Below are positions 1 to 9,461 of a DNA stretch of 64,000 nucleotides, in pieces. Position 1 is the stretch's first letter. Each line of letters starts with the position of its first letter. Below the pieces are notes generated by a model. That model was not told where the DNA came from. It saw nothing but the letters and a program-made list of their open reading frames with translations, and searched no databases. Position numbers and translations under genes: made by a program. Where the stretch lies: assembly GCF_006439025.1 (NCBI RefSeq), contig NZ_RCYZ01000006.1:248001-312000 (forward strand). Reading direction: 5' to 3'. The DNA comes from Hymenobacter nivis. Its GTDB lineage: Bacteria > Bacteroidota > Bacteroidia > Cytophagales > Hymenobacteraceae.

Positions 1-2099
1 TCGGAGCCGTCGGTGGTGCGCTGGGCGGCGTCGGCCGTCACGGGCAGGCCGCGGGTGCTGCCGCCCAGGTTGCCCGAGTTGGTACTGCCGCCCCAGCCGC
101 TCACGTAAATGCGCTCGCAGTCGTCAACCAAGAAAGCGGTGGGCACGATGTTGACGCCCGTGCCCGACCCAAACACGGTGCTGTAGAGGCTGGTTTTCAG
201 GTCGGCGTCGAGCTTTTGGATGTACTGGCTGCCATTCGCGTTGGTGTACAGGCCGGCCGTGACGGGGAAGTTGCCGCCCAGGGTTTGGCCCAGCAAGTAG
301 GCGTTGCCGGCCGCGTCGAGCTGCAAAAACTGCGCTTGGTCGTAGCCGGCCGTGCCCACGTAGGTGGACCGCTCCAAGGTGCGGCCGTCGGCGCTGATGC
401 GGGCCGCGAAGCCGTCGACGCCGCCGGGCCGGGCCGCGCGGTAGGCCCCGGCGGTGGCCGGGAAGTTGGGGCTGGTGGTGCCGCCGCTCACGTACACCCG
501 GCCCGCGTCGTCGCGCTGCACCGAGTACGCGGCGTCGGCGCCGCTGCCGCCCAGCAGGCTGGCCCACGTCACGGCGCCCAGGCCGGGCGGCAGCTTGCAC
601 ACCACGCCGTCGGAAGTGCCGCCGCGGTACGTGCCGTTGAAGCCCGCGCCCAGGCCGGGGAAGTTGGGCGAGTTGGTGTTGGCCGCCACGTACACGTTGC
701 CGTCGCCGTCGAGCAGCACGTCGCTGCGGAAGGCCTCGCCGTAGTTGGCCGCCAGGCGCTGGGTGGCGGGCACGCCCGGGTCGGGGTCCAGCACGCCGTC
801 GTTGCCGCTGCCGCCCAGGTAGGTGCTGGCCAGCAGCGTGCCGCCGTCGGCGCTGAGCCGGGCCACGAACATGTCGGCCCCGTTGGCCAGGATGTCGGCC
901 GAGCTGCCGCCCTGGAAGGGCTCCAGCTCCGTGCCCCCGCCGAAGCGCCGGCTCAGGGCCCCCGCGGTGGTGGGGAAGTTAGTTGAGCCGGTGCTGCCCA
1001 GGATGACCACTTCGCCCAAGGCGTTGGTCACCAGGCTGTGCGGAAACTCGGTGCCGCTGCCGCCCAGGTACGTGGCCCACACGCGCGCCGCCGGGCCGGT
1101 GGCCTGGGTGTTGTACTTGATGAGGGCCACGTCGCACAGGGCCCCAAACTTGGTTTGGAACGCGCCCCGCGTGGCCGGGTAGCCGGGCCCGAAGGCAATG
1201 CCGCCCGAGTACAGGTTGCCCGCCGGCCCGTAGGTGGCCGTGAAGCCCCAGTTGTCGTCGGTGGACCCGGTGAAGCTCGAAAAAATCACCTTCGGGTCAA
1301 TGGTCAGGGCGCGGGCGTGGTCGTAGGGCCCCAGGGCGAAGCGCACCGTGCTGCCGCTGAGCGTGTAGCGGCAGGCCACGGGCTGGTGGCGGCCCTGGGC
1401 GTCGGTTTGCCAGGCTTGGGGGGCCAGCTCCGCCACGCGGCCCACGGCGGTGGTAATGGCCAGGTCGCCGGTGGCCGCGTCGAGGGCCACGGCCTGGGCG
1501 CCCTCGTAGCGCAGGGCCACGCGGGCGGCGTCGGCGCCGGGGGCCAGGGCGAAGTCGTACTCCAGCTGCTGGCCCGCGTTTTCGTAAATGGCCGCGTCGA
1601 TGCCCGGCCACAGCCCGGCGTACTGCACCCGCCGGAAGCTACCCACGTTGCGCGCCCAGCGCTTGGCGTCGCTGCCCTGCAAGTAGTTGCGCACCTCGCC
1701 CGTGGGCCCCGTGGCCACCGGGTGCGCCTGCCGGCTGGCCCCTTCGAAGTGCACGGTGTAGGCATGGCCCGCCACCTGGTCGCCGGGCAGGGCGGGGGCA
1801 GTTTCGGCCGGGGCCCCGCGGTGGCGCGGCAGCGCGGCGGGGTCCACAAAGAGGTAGGTGAGGGCCGCATTTTCGAGAAACAGCCGGCCGCTGGGCAGCG
1901 CCGCCGCGTAGCGGGCGCGGGCGTCCCACTGGCCCTTGTTCTCCACAAATTCGAGCGAGGCCGCGCCGGGGGCCGACCGGACGGCCACGGCCGGTGCCGG
2001 GCGCGGTGCGGCGGCCAGCGGCGCCAACGCCGCCCACCCCGCGAGCCCAGCGCCCCATAAAAACAGTTGCCGCCCCCGTTTCGAGAAAAAGTGTTTCAT
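1..2099 (-). CDS. SBBP beta-propeller surface protein, N-terminal part (runs off the left edge)
   Basis: Reading the minus strand from the ATG at 2099 gives one uninterrupted frame of about 699 codons that leaves the window at base 1, so the stop and C-terminus are missing. Residues 1-30 are a basic-then-hydrophobic signal peptide. A domain beginning FVENKGQWD (about residue 55) and ending near LTIDPKVIFSSF is the N-terminal module typical of Bacteroidota SBBP proteins. After it come repeated units of the YLGGSGTEF / YLGGSGNDG / LLGGSGADA type, each followed by a G-x-x-NFP segment, which are SBBP (seven-bladed beta-propeller) repeats. Proteins of this build are exported, usually by T9SS, and sit on the cell surface; the sorting domain would lie outside the window. 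The function of the family is not established. Overlapping shorter frames on both strands are shadows. Confidence 0.88.
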   Translation of the reverse strand, partial: MKHFFSKRGRQLFLWGAGLAGWAALAPLAAAPRPAPAVAVRSAPGAASLEFVENKGQWDARARYAAALPSGRLFLENAALTYLFVDPAALPRHRGAPAETAPALPGDQVAGHAYTVHFEGASRQAHPVATGPTGEVRNYLQGSDAKRWARNVGSFRRVQYAGLWPGIDAAIYENAGQQLEYDFALAPGADAARVALRYEGAQAVALDAATGDLAITTAVGRVAELAPQAWQTDAQGRHQPVACRYTLSGSTVRFALGPYDHARALTIDPKVIFSSFTGSTDDNWGFTATYGPAGNLYSGGIAFGPGYPATRGAFQTKFGALCDVALIKYNTQATGPAARVWATYLGGSGTEFPHSLVTNALGEVVILGSTGSTNFPTTAGALSRRFGGGTELEPFQGGSSADILANGADMFVARLSADGGTLLASTYLGGSGNDGVLDPDPGVPATQRLAANYGEAFRSDVLLDGDGNVYVAANTNSPNFPGLGAGFNGTYRGGTSDGVVCKLPPGLGAVTWASLLGGSGADAAYSVQRDDAGRVYVSGGTTSPNFPATAGAYRAARPGGVDGFAARISADGRTLERSTYVGTAGYDQAQFLQLDAAGNAYLLGQTLGGNFPVTAGLYTNANGSQYIQKLDADLKTSLYSTVFGSGTGVNIVPTAFLVDDCERIYVSGWGGSTNSGNLGGSTRGLPVTADAAQRTTDGS

Positions 2100-2168
2100 A
2101 GCACTAAATTGGGCTTCAATATAAGGCCGCCGCGCCGGACTCGGGGCCCAGCGGGCGGCGCCCCGAAG

Positions 2169-2176
2169 TACCTTTG
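2169..2176 (+). promoter_or_regulatory. Bacteroidota -7 promoter element TACCTTTG
   Basis: An exact match to TAnnTTTG lies just before the EEP-family gene. It contains the TTG codon at 2174 that could otherwise be read as a start, which argues for the GTG at 2198 as the true start. Confidence 0.6.
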
Positions 2177-2197
2177 CCGCTCATCAGTGCTTGGGCC

Positions 2198-3388
2198 GTG
2201 CGCCGTTCGTTTGCTTTTAAAGTTACCCTGCTGGCCCTGGCCTGGCTCGTGCTCGCCATTGCCTGCGAGCGGGTGCCGGCGGGCACGTGGTGGCCGGCCA
2301 TGTTTGGGGCCCTCACGGTGCCCGGGGCCCTGCTGCTAACGGCCGCGCTGGCCCTGTACTGGCTGCGGCGCGACTGGCGCGTGGCCCTGCTGCCGGCCGT
2401 GGCGCTGGCCCTGTGCTGGCCCCACGTGCAGCGCGGGCTGGCCATGCACTGGCCGGACGCCAACACCGCTGGGCCCGGCCAAAATGGGGCCCCGGGCCCT
2501 GATTCATTCGCTGAATTTTTGCCTGCCGCCGCGCCCGGGGCCCTGCGGCTGCTCTCGGCCAACGTGCGCATTTTCAACGTGTACGCCGAGCTGCGCGACC
2601 CGGACTTCACTTCTTCCAAGGCCTTCATCACCTGGCTGGCCGAGAGCCCGGCCGACGTGCTCTGCCTCCAGGAGTTCTACAACGAGCCCCGCGGCTCGCG
2701 CGAAAACGGGCAAGTTTTCCGCAGCGCCGAGCGGCTGGGGCGCGGCAGCGGGCGGCACGCTTTCGTGAGCACGAGCCTCACCAACCGCATCGGGGCCGAG
2801 TTTGGGCTGGCCATTTTTTCGCGCTTTCCCATCGTGCGGCGCGGCACCATCCCGTTCGGCAAGCTCAGCCAGAACCACGCCATGTGGGCCGACCTGGCCC
2901 GGCCCGCGGGCCCCGAAGGCACCGGCCGGCCCCGCCCCGATACCGTCCGCGTCTTCAACCTGCACCTGCAAAGCATGAGCCTGGCCGAGGGCGACATCGT
3001 GGACGCCTCCACCACCAAGGCCGGCCTGCGCGACAAGGCCCCGGGGTTGCTGCGCCGCTTCCGCAACGGGGCCGTGGCCCGCGCCCGCCAAACCGACACC
3101 GTGCTGGCCCGCGTGCGCCGCTCGCCCTACCCGGTGCTGCTGGCCGGCGACTTCAACGACCTGCCCTACTCGTACCCCTACGACCAATTCGCCGGGGCCC
3201 TCACCAACGCCTGGGCCGCCACCGGCCTCGGCCTGGGCGCCACCTACCACGGCCGCCTGCCCGGCCTGCGCATCGACCAGCAGTTTGCCTCCCCGCAGTG
3301 GCAAGTGCTGGGCTGCCGCGTGCACGACGAGATTTTGTGGAGCGACCACTTTCCGGTGGAAGCCTTGTATCAGTTGGCCCCAAAATAG
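2198..3388 (+). CDS. Endonuclease/exonuclease/phosphatase-family membrane protein
   Basis: A 396-residue protein of the EEP (DNase I-like) fold, a metal-dependent phosphodiesterase or phosphatase family; the substrate is unknown. The first 75 residues contain hydrophobic segments (LLALAWLVLAIAC and two more), so the catalytic domain is membrane-tethered, probably facing the periplasm. The EEP motifs are in order: NVRIF, the metal-binding glutamate in CLQEF (about residue 157), HLQSMSL, GDFND (about 317) and the C-terminal SDHFPV (about 382). The frame is also open from a TTG at 2174, but that codon is part of a consensus -7 promoter element, so the GTG at 2198 is preferred. The stop codon is fused to the local palindrome as TAGGGCCCC. 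Confidence 0.85.
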   Translation: MRRSFAFKVTLLALAWLVLAIACERVPAGTWWPAMFGALTVPGALLLTAALALYWLRRDWRVALLPAVALALCWPHVQRGLAMHWPDANTAGPGQNGAPGPDSFAEFLPAAAPGALRLLSANVRIFNVYAELRDPDFTSSKAFITWLAESPADVLCLQEFYNEPRGSRENGQVFRSAERLGRGSGRHAFVSTSLTNRIGAEFGLAIFSRFPIVRRGTIPFGKLSQNHAMWADLARPAGPEGTGRPRPDTVRVFNLHLQSMSLAEGDIVDASTTKAGLRDKAPGLLRRFRNGAVARARQTDTVLARVRRSPYPVLLAGDFNDLPYSYPYDQFAGALTNAWAATGLGLGATYHGRLPGLRIDQQFASPQWQVLGCRVHDEILWSDHFPVEALYQLAPK

Positions 3389-3526
3389 GGCCCCGGGCCT
3401 TTGCCGGGGCGCCCGGTCGCCGCGCGGTGCGGAGCGCACAAAATGCCGAACTTTGCGCCGCCGGCCGCCCGAACGAAACAAACCGTTCCCGGGCCCGATT
3501 GCTCGCTTTCTGATTTCCTGACCTTC

Positions 3527-5032
3527 ATGGCTCTTTCGCTTTATAACACGCTTACCCGCGCCAAGGCGCCCTTCGTGCCCGTTCAGCCGCCCGTGGTGGG
3601 CGTGTACTTGTGCGGGCCCACCGTGTACAGCGAGGCCCACCTGGGCAACGCCCGGGGCCCCGTGGTGTTCGATGTGCTCACGCGCTACCTGCGCTACCTC
3701 GGCCACACGGTGCGCTACGTGCGCAACATCACCGACGTGGGCCACCTCGAAAGCGACGCCGACACCGGCGAGGACAAGCTCGAAAAAGCCGCCCGCGCCC
3801 AGCGCCTCGAGCCCATGCAAGTGGCCCAGCACTACGCCAACCGCTACCGCGCCCACATGGCCCAATTGGGCTGCTTGCCGCCCGACATCGAGCCCCAGGC
3901 CAGCGGCCACATCACCGAGCAAATCGGTATGATTGAAGAGATTATGGCCAACGGCTTGGCCTACGAGGTGAACGGCTCGGTATACTTCGACGTGCCCAAG
4001 TACGACGAGCACCACCGCTACGGCAAGCTCTCGAACCGCAGCATCGAGGACCAGCTCGCCGGCACCCGCGACACGCTGGCCGGCCAGGACGAGAAGCGCA
4101 GCCCGCTCGACTTTGCCCTTTGGAAAAACGCCTCGCCCGAGCACATCATGCGCTGGCCCTCGCCCTGGGGAAATGGTTTTCCTGGTTGGCACCTCGAGTG
4201 CTCAGCCATGAGCCGCAAGTACTTAGGCGCTGAATTTGACATCCACGGCGGCGGGCTCGACCTGATGTTTCCGCACCACGAGTGCGAAATTGCCCAGAGC
4301 CAGGGCAGCCACAGCCACACCGACGAGGCCCGCGTGTGGATGCACAACAACATGATTACCGTAGGCGGCGCCAAAATGAGCAAGTCGACGGGTAACTTCA
4401 TTACCCTCACCAACTTGTTTGTGGGCCCCACCGGCGGCCTCAGCCAGGGGTACTCGCCCATGGTGGTGCGCTTCTTCCTGCTGCAAGCCCACTACCGCAG
4501 CCCCGTAGACGTGAGCGACGATGCCTTGCAAGCCGCCCGCAAAGGCTACCGCAAGCTGATGAACGGCCTGCGCCTGCTGGCCAAGCTGGAAGCCCCCGCC
4601 GCGCCCGCCGCTGATGGGGCCCCAGCCGACACCGCCGCCGGCGACGCCGAGCTGGCCAAGCTCACCGCCGACCTGTGGGTGGGCCTGGACGACGACCTGA
4701 ACACGGCCCGCAGCATTGCGGCGCTGTTCAACTTGCTGCGCAAGTTCAACGCGCTGGCCACCACGCCCGCCGCCCGCGCCGCCGTGTCCGACGAGGCCAT
4801 GGCCGCTGCCACCGCCGCCTACCGGGCCCTGGTGGCCGACGTGCTGGGCCTGCGCGATGAGCCCCGCGCCAACGCCGAGGAGCTGCTGGCCCTCACCCTG
4901 GGCTTCTACTCCGAAGCCAAGGCCGACAAAGCCTACGACAAAGTGGACGTGATTCGCGCCGCCCTCAAAGACCAGGGCATCGTCATCAAAGACACCAAGG
5001 CCGGCGTGGAATGGGCTTACAGCGAAGAGTAG
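3527..5032 (+). CDS. cysS: Cysteinyl-tRNA synthetase
   Basis: A 501-residue class I aminoacyl-tRNA synthetase that charges tRNA-Cys in the cytoplasm. The catalytic signatures are clear: the zinc-ligand cysteine in YLCGPTV (Cys29), the HIGH motif as HLGN (38-41), further zinc ligands in WHLECSAM and HHECEIA, and the KMSKS loop as AKMSKSTGN (about 283). A helical DALR-type domain follows. The frame extends upstream to 3401, but the homologous N-terminus starts at MALSLYNTL, so the ATG at 3527 is chosen. Length is normal for the family. The stop is again TAGGGCCCC. Confidence 0.97.
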   Translation: MALSLYNTLTRAKAPFVPVQPPVVGVYLCGPTVYSEAHLGNARGPVVFDVLTRYLRYLGHTVRYVRNITDVGHLESDADTGEDKLEKAARAQRLEPMQVAQHYANRYRAHMAQLGCLPPDIEPQASGHITEQIGMIEEIMANGLAYEVNGSVYFDVPKYDEHHRYGKLSNRSIEDQLAGTRDTLAGQDEKRSPLDFALWKNASPEHIMRWPSPWGNGFPGWHLECSAMSRKYLGAEFDIHGGGLDLMFPHHECEIAQSQGSHSHTDEARVWMHNNMITVGGAKMSKSTGNFITLTNLFVGPTGGLSQGYSPMVVRFFLLQAHYRSPVDVSDDALQAARKGYRKLMNGLRLLAKLEAPAAPAADGAPADTAAGDAELAKLTADLWVGLDDDLNTARSIAALFNLLRKFNALATTPAARAAVSDEAMAAATAAYRALVADVLGLRDEPRANAEELLALTLGFYSEAKADKAYDKVDVIRAALKDQGIVIKDTKAGVEWAYSEE

Positions 5033-5080
5033 GGCCCCGGCGCGAAATTTGCCACAAGCGTAAAATCTGTACCAAAGGCC

Positions 5081-5185
5081 GTCATGCTGAGCGGAGCGCA
5101 GCGGCGTTGAAGCATCTCTACTGCGCCACCAATCAGGGTTGCTGCTGCGACGGAGGTGCTTCAACGCCACTGGGCTCCGCATGAC
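5081..5185. repeat. Dispersed inverted-repeat element, copy A
   Basis: Begins GTCATGCTGAGCGGAGCGCA and ends with CTCCGCATGAC; the inner arms (GTTGAAGCATCTCT and GGAGGTGCTTCAAC) are nearly complementary. The end sequence and the AAGCATCTC core recur at 37702-37783. It lies between cysS and the M28 peptidase gene. Confidence 0.75.
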
Positions 5186-5222
5186 TGTTCCGCTGCCCGA
5201 CTTGACCTGATTAATTCAACCC

Positions 5223-6242
5223 ATGCGTTCCCTTCGCCTTCCCCTGGCCGCTTTGGCGGGCCTGCTGCTGCTCACCGCCTGCCCCAGCAAAACCCCCGAC
5301 GCCGGCACCGACGCCGCCCCCGAGGCCGCGCTGCCCAAGGCCCCGGTATTCAACGCCGATTCGGCCTACGCCTTCACGGCCAAGCAGGTGGCGTTTGGGC
5401 CCCGGGTGCCCAATACGAAGGCCCACATTGCCTGCGGCGACTGGCTGGTGGCCAAGTTGAAAAGCTACAAGCTGAAGGTGTTGGAGCAGCCGTTCGACGC
5501 CATGACGTTTGACGGTACCAGCATCCACGGCCGCAACATCATTGCCCAGTACCAGCCGCAGGCCGCGCGCCGGGTGGCCATCTTCGGCCACTGGGACACG
5601 CGCCCGTTTGCCGACGCCGACAAGGTGCACAAGAACGCGCCCATGGACGGCGCCTCCGACGGGGCCAGCGCCGTGGCCGTGGGCCTGGAAATGGCCCGCG
5701 TGCTCAGCCAGCAGCCCGACAGCCTGGCGCCCGCCGTGGGCGTCGATTTCATCTTCTTCGACGCCGAGGACTGGGGCTACGAAACCACCACCCAGGCCGA
5801 TTTGAAGGACCAGCTGGACGAAACCAACGGCAACTCGTCGTGGTGCCTGGGCTCGCAGTACTGGGCCGCGCACTTGCTGCCCGCCAACTACAAGGCCGAG
5901 TACGGCGTGCTGCTCGACATGGTGGGCGCCAAGGGCGGCGTCTTCACCCGCGAAGGTACCTCGCGCGAAAATGCCCTGGGGCCCCTAAATAAAATCTGGA
6001 ACACGGCCGCCCGCCTCGGCTATTCCGACTACTTCCGCTACCAAGACACCGGCGGCATCACCGACGACCACGTGTACGCCAACAAGGCCGGCGTGCCCAC
6101 CATCGACATTTACCACTACAACAACAGCGTCGACATCTTCCCCGCCTACCACCACGCCACCGCCGACAACATGAGCATCATCGACCGCAAAACCCTAAAA
6201 GCGGTGGGCCAAACGATGCTGCAAACCCTGTACGTGGACTGA
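5223..6242 (+). CDS. M28-family lipoprotein peptidase / glutaminyl cyclase-like protein
   Basis: A 339-residue zinc hydrolase of the M28 family. The N-terminus is a lipoprotein signal with the lipobox LLTAC, so the mature protein is probably anchored in the outer membrane or periplasm. Candidate metal ligands are the His/Asp pair in GHWDTRP, Asp in GASDGASA, Glu in FFDAEDWG, Asp in LLDMVGA and His near AYHHATAD. The domain covers almost the whole protein, with no added PA or sorting domain. This set fits both aminopeptidases and glutaminyl-peptide cyclotransferases, which share the fold; the sequence alone does not decide. A bidirectional terminator follows. Confidence 0.88.
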   Translation: MRSLRLPLAALAGLLLLTACPSKTPDAGTDAAPEAALPKAPVFNADSAYAFTAKQVAFGPRVPNTKAHIACGDWLVAKLKSYKLKVLEQPFDAMTFDGTSIHGRNIIAQYQPQAARRVAIFGHWDTRPFADADKVHKNAPMDGASDGASAVAVGLEMARVLSQQPDSLAPAVGVDFIFFDAEDWGYETTTQADLKDQLDETNGNSSWCLGSQYWAAHLLPANYKAEYGVLLDMVGAKGGVFTREGTSRENALGPLNKIWNTAARLGYSDYFRYQDTGGITDDHVYANKAGVPTIDIYHYNNSVDIFPAYHHATADNMSIIDRKTLKAVGQTMLQTLYVD

Positions 6243-6263
6243 TGAGCTACTGCATTTTATAAG

Positions 6264-6294
6264 AAAAAAGCCCCGCCAACGCGGGGCTTTTTTT
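6264..6294. terminator. Bidirectional intrinsic terminator
   Basis: AAAAAAGCCCCGC-loop-GCGGGGCTTTTTTT lies between the convergent M28 and LD-carboxypeptidase genes, with a U-tract in both directions. Confidence 0.92.
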
Positions 6295-6317
6295 GTGAAA
6301 GGCTGGCCAGCGCTGGC

Positions 6318-7226
6318 TCAAGAATACGTCAGCCGGGCGCCGGCAGCATCTACCGTTAGGGTGGCTTCGCGGCCCACTACCAGGGCCCTATTATCGGCCT
6401 CGTGGCCCACGGCGAAGCCGTAGCCGACCGGGAAATTGTACAGCTGGGCGTAGTTGTTGATGATTTCCAAGGCCGAGTGGCCGAAGGGCACGGCGTTGTC
6501 GTGCATTTGCGAGAAGTGGCCCACCACCAAGCCCGCCAAGCCCGCCAGCTGGCTGCTGCGGTGCAGGTGCAACAGCATCCGGTCGATGTGGTAGAGGTAC
6601 TCGTCGAGGTCCTCGAGGAACAGAATCCGGCCCGCAAAGCTGGCCTGCGAGCCCGTGCCGGTGAGCGTGTGCAGCAGGCTCAGGTTGCCGCCCACTAGGG
6701 CCCCAGTGGCCGTGCCGGGCCGGTTCAGCGGGTGCGCCGGGGCCACCAGCCCGGCATCGGGGGCCCCAAACAGGGCGTGGCGCAGGCTTTCCAGCGCCTC
6801 TTCGCCGCCGGGCTGGTTGAAGAGCACCGGCACCGGGCTGTGCAGGCTGGCGAAGCCGCGGCGCAGCAAGTGGCAGTTGAGCACGGTGACGTCGGAAAAG
6901 CCAGCCACCCATTTCGGATGCTGCGCAAATTGCTCAAAGTCAAGCCCGTCCACGATGCGGGCGGTGCCGTAGCCGCCGCGGGCACAGAAGATGGCGCGGA
7001 TGCTGGGGTCGTCGAGCTGCTGCTGGAAGTCGCGGCGGCGCAGGTCGTCGTCGCCGGCAAACTGGTGGCTTGCAGCCCCGATGCTAGCGCCCAGCACCAC
7101 CTCCAGGCCCCAGCCGGCGAGGGTGGCGAGGGCCCCGGCCAGGTCGGCGGGCGGCACTTTGCGGGCGGGGGCCACAATGGCCACGCGCTGGCCGGCCTGC
7201 AGCGGCGGCGGAAAGAGAATCGGCAT
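6318..7226 (-). CDS. LD-carboxypeptidase (peptidase S66)
   Basis: A 302-residue muramoyltetrapeptide carboxypeptidase-like protein, a family that removes the terminal D-alanine from tetrapeptide stems during murein recycling. Visible features are the early RVAIVAPA strand, the ARGGYGTARI loop, the nucleophile serine in GFSDVT (about residue 110), the glutamate in FLEDLDEY (about 203) and the histidine in VGHEADN (about 274), spaced as the Ser-Glu-His triad of S66 enzymes. The frame is open upstream to 7481, but that extension has no family similarity. The ATG at 7226 (MPILFPPPLQ) is chosen. A TTATTTTG -7-like element at 7251-7258 supports it. There is no signal peptide, which fits a cytoplasmic enzyme. 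Confidence 0.9.
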   Translation of the reverse strand: MPILFPPPLQAGQRVAIVAPARKVPPADLAGALATLAGWGLEVVLGASIGAASHQFAGDDDLRRRDFQQQLDDPSIRAIFCARGGYGTARIVDGLDFEQFAQHPKWVAGFSDVTVLNCHLLRRGFASLHSPVPVLFNQPGGEEALESLRHALFGAPDAGLVAPAHPLNRPGTATGALVGGNLSLLHTLTGTGSQASFAGRILFLEDLDEYLYHIDRMLLHLHRSSQLAGLAGLVVGHFSQMHDNAVPFGHSALEIINNYAQLYNFPVGYGFAVGHEADNRALVVGREATLTVDAAGARLTYS

Positions 7227-7335
7227 AACGAAACCAGGGAAAAGGGCCCGCAAAATAACGGCCGCCCCGCGCCCCGCCCGCGGCAACCCCGCCCGCCGGG
7301 GCCCCGTTTGCCCCAGGCACCCCACTGCTTCCGCT

Positions 7336-7776
7336 ATGAAAATCCTGCCTTCCCTCGCCGCCGGCCTCGCCGGGGCCCTGGTCCTCACCGCCCTCCACGA
7401 AACCGTGCGCCGCTTGCGCCCCCACGACGCGCCCCGCATGGACCTGCTCGGCGAGCGGGCCCTGCGCCAGCTGCTGGCCAAAGCCGACGCCGACCAGCCC
7501 GGCGACCAAGAAGCCTACTTCCTCACCATGGTCGGCGATATTGCTGGCAATGCCCTCTACTACAGCTTGGTGGGCAGCGGCCCACACGCCCAGCGGCGCG
7601 GCCTGCTGCTGGGCCTGGCCGCCGGCGTGGGCGGCGTGGTGCTGCCGGGGCCCCTGGGCCTGGGCAGCGCGCCCAGCGCCCGCACCCCCCAAACCCAAGC
7701 CATGACCGTGGCGTGGTACACGGTGGGCGGCGTGGTGGCCGGCGCCGTGGCCCGGGCGCTGCGCCGGCGGCGCTAA
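7336..7776 (+). CDS. Small hypothetical membrane protein
   Basis: A 146-residue protein starting MKILPSLAAGL. It has a hydrophobic N-terminal helix (about 5-22) followed by LHETVRRLRPHDAPRMD, a polar middle, and two Gly/Ala-rich hydrophobic helices near residues 95-112 and 123-140, ending in a basic ALRRRR tail that suggests an inner-membrane protein with its C-terminus inside. The frame is open from 6991, but that part lies over the LD-carboxypeptidase gene. The ATG at 7336 sits in the gap between the divergent genes. I recognise no family. Codon use matches its neighbours. Confidence 0.7.
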   Translation: MKILPSLAAGLAGALVLTALHETVRRLRPHDAPRMDLLGERALRQLLAKADADQPGDQEAYFLTMVGDIAGNALYYSLVGSGPHAQRRGLLLGLAAGVGGVVLPGPLGLGSAPSARTPQTQAMTVAWYTVGGVVAGAVARALRRRR

Positions 7777-7893
7777 GCGTCGGCGGCGCTTTAGCCGTTA
7801 TTTACCTGCCGTGTGCCACCTTGCGGCCGGAGTAGTCAATAAGCAGCTCCACAGGTCGTTAATCTTGGTTATTCACGCTTTTTTCTTCTGATA

Positions 7894-9123
7894 ATGAAAG
7901 CAACCTTACTCTTAGTGGTGCTGTGGCTGCTGGCCGCCGGGGCCCCCGCCATGGCCCAAATCGACACCACCCGCGCCCGCTACTACCAGCCCGTGTTTGC
8001 CAACGTGGACGTGACCCGCAACGTGACCTACGGCTCGGCCCCCACCTTCTCCGGCACAACCCAAACGCTGCTGATGGACATTTACCAGCCGCAGGGCGAC
8101 ACGGTGAAGCGCCGGCCGGTCATCATTTTTGCCCACCAGGGCGGCTTCTTGCTGGGCTCCAGGGTCGACCCCTACATGGTGGCCGTGTGCACCCGGCTCG
8201 CCCGGCTCGGCTACGTCACGGCCAGCATTGAGTACCGGCTGGGCTTTCCGCTCACGGGCTTCCCGCTGGCGTTCACCGACACGGTGGGCCTGGCGCAAGC
8301 TGCCATCCGGGGCGGCCAGGACCTGAAAGCGGCCGTGCGCTTTTTCCGCCAGGACGCGGCCACCGCCAAAACCTACCGCGCGCACCCCAACTACATCGCC
8401 GTGGGTGGCTCGTCGGCCGGGGCCTTCGCGGCCCTCGAAGTGGGCTACCTGGACAAAGACAGCGAAGTGCCGGCCTACGCGAACATTGCCAGCCTGGGCG
8501 GCGTGGAAGGCCAGAGCGGCAACGCCGGCTACAGCAGCCTCCCGCTGGCCGTGCTCAACCTGAGCGGCGCCACCCAAACCCCCAGCTACATCGAGGCCGG
8601 CAACGCCCCGCTGTGCAGCGTGCACGGCACCGCCGACCGCACGGTGCCGTACCTCCAGGGTAAAATCGGGTCCAGCCTGCCGCCCAAGTACGTGTACGGC
8701 AGCGGCCGCCTCAACCCCCGCGCCGCGGCCCTGGGCATCACCAACACGCTGCGCACCCTCAAGGGCGCGGGCCACATCCCGTTCGAAACCAACGCCGCCT
8801 ACGCCGACACGGCGTTCTGGACGATGCGCGACTTCCTGCGCCCCCTGCTGCGGCAAACCGGCACCGTGCTGGCCGCCCGCGCCACCGCCCAGGGCCCCCA
8901 GGCCCAAGCCTACCCCAACCCCGCCACCGACGCCGTGCAGCTCAGCATCCCCGCCGCCTGGCGCCAGCTCGGCGAAGCCCAACTGCTGGACATGACCGGC
9001 CGCGTGGTGCGCCGCCTCGACTCCCGCACCGCCGACCTGCGCGTGGCGCGCGGGGCCCTCACGGCCGGCGTGTACTCGCTGCGCTTCCCGGGCCAGGCCC
9101 CGTTGCGCATCGTGTTCGAGTAG
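7894..9123 (+). CDS. Secreted alpha/beta-hydrolase (esterase) with T9SS sorting domain
   Basis: A 409-residue exported carboxylesterase-like enzyme. Residues 1-21 are a signal peptide ending AMAQ. The hydrolase core has the oxyanion strand IIFAHQGGFLLG, the nucleophile elbow GGSSAG (about 171-176), the acid in HGTADRTVP (about 246) and the histidine in GAGHIPF (about 292). From about residue 335 comes a type A T9SS C-terminal domain: YPNPATDAV, then LLDMTGRVV and a terminal GVYSLRF...RIVFE. The protein should cross the outer membrane by T9SS and be anchored or released there. The substrate cannot be told from sequence. It appears monocistronic. Confidence 0.9.
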   Translation: MKATLLLVVLWLLAAGAPAMAQIDTTRARYYQPVFANVDVTRNVTYGSAPTFSGTTQTLLMDIYQPQGDTVKRRPVIIFAHQGGFLLGSRVDPYMVAVCTRLARLGYVTASIEYRLGFPLTGFPLAFTDTVGLAQAAIRGGQDLKAAVRFFRQDAATAKTYRAHPNYIAVGGSSAGAFAALEVGYLDKDSEVPAYANIASLGGVEGQSGNAGYSSLPLAVLNLSGATQTPSYIEAGNAPLCSVHGTADRTVPYLQGKIGSSLPPKYVYGSGRLNPRAAALGITNTLRTLKGAGHIPFETNAAYADTAFWTMRDFLRPLLRQTGTVLAARATAQGPQAQAYPNPATDAVQLSIPAAWRQLGEAQLLDMTGRVVRRLDSRTADLRVARGALTAGVYSLRFPGQAPLRIVFE

Positions 9124-9461
9124 CGCCGCGGCACTGCCGGCGCGCGGCTAAAAAATAGGGCCCTGGACAAAATGCTAGCACAGGGCTTTCGAAAACCTGG
9201 GGCCTAAGACAAATTGTCGGAACAGCGCGTCTGGGGCCCCAGGGCGGTCAAGTACTTAATTCCTGATCGTGTAAAAGGCTCACTAGTAATAATATTGCTT
9301 GCTGGGTACGGCTTGGAACTGCGGCGGTTTTGGCCCGGCTAGCTGCTACGCCCAACGTGGTACTTTCCTTGATGAGGGTTGCTGAGCTACTTTTTGCGCG
9401 GCCCGCAACTACCCGCGGTACCACCTCACCCCCCACGCCCGGGTAGCTGCCCCTGCTCCTC
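9124..9461. other. Intergenic stretch without a gene
   Basis: 338 bases between the esterase and the MutS-like gene. No convincing coding frame was seen. The distal part holds a promoter-like TACTTTTTG at 9388-9396 with a TTG about 20 bases before it, in the right place to drive the MutS-like gene. The middle (9255-9300) is AT-rich. Confidence 0.5.

Noticed and set aside
2504..4192. 562-codon minus-strand open frame
   Set aside because: It lies over the EEP and cysS genes, which have clear motifs. The frame is a shadow of GC-rich third positions, with His/Val/Gly-rich composition.
5081..5185. Possible CRISPR-like or tRNA-like structure
   Set aside because: There is a single inverted repeat with no regular spacers and no T-loop; it fits a dispersed repeat element.
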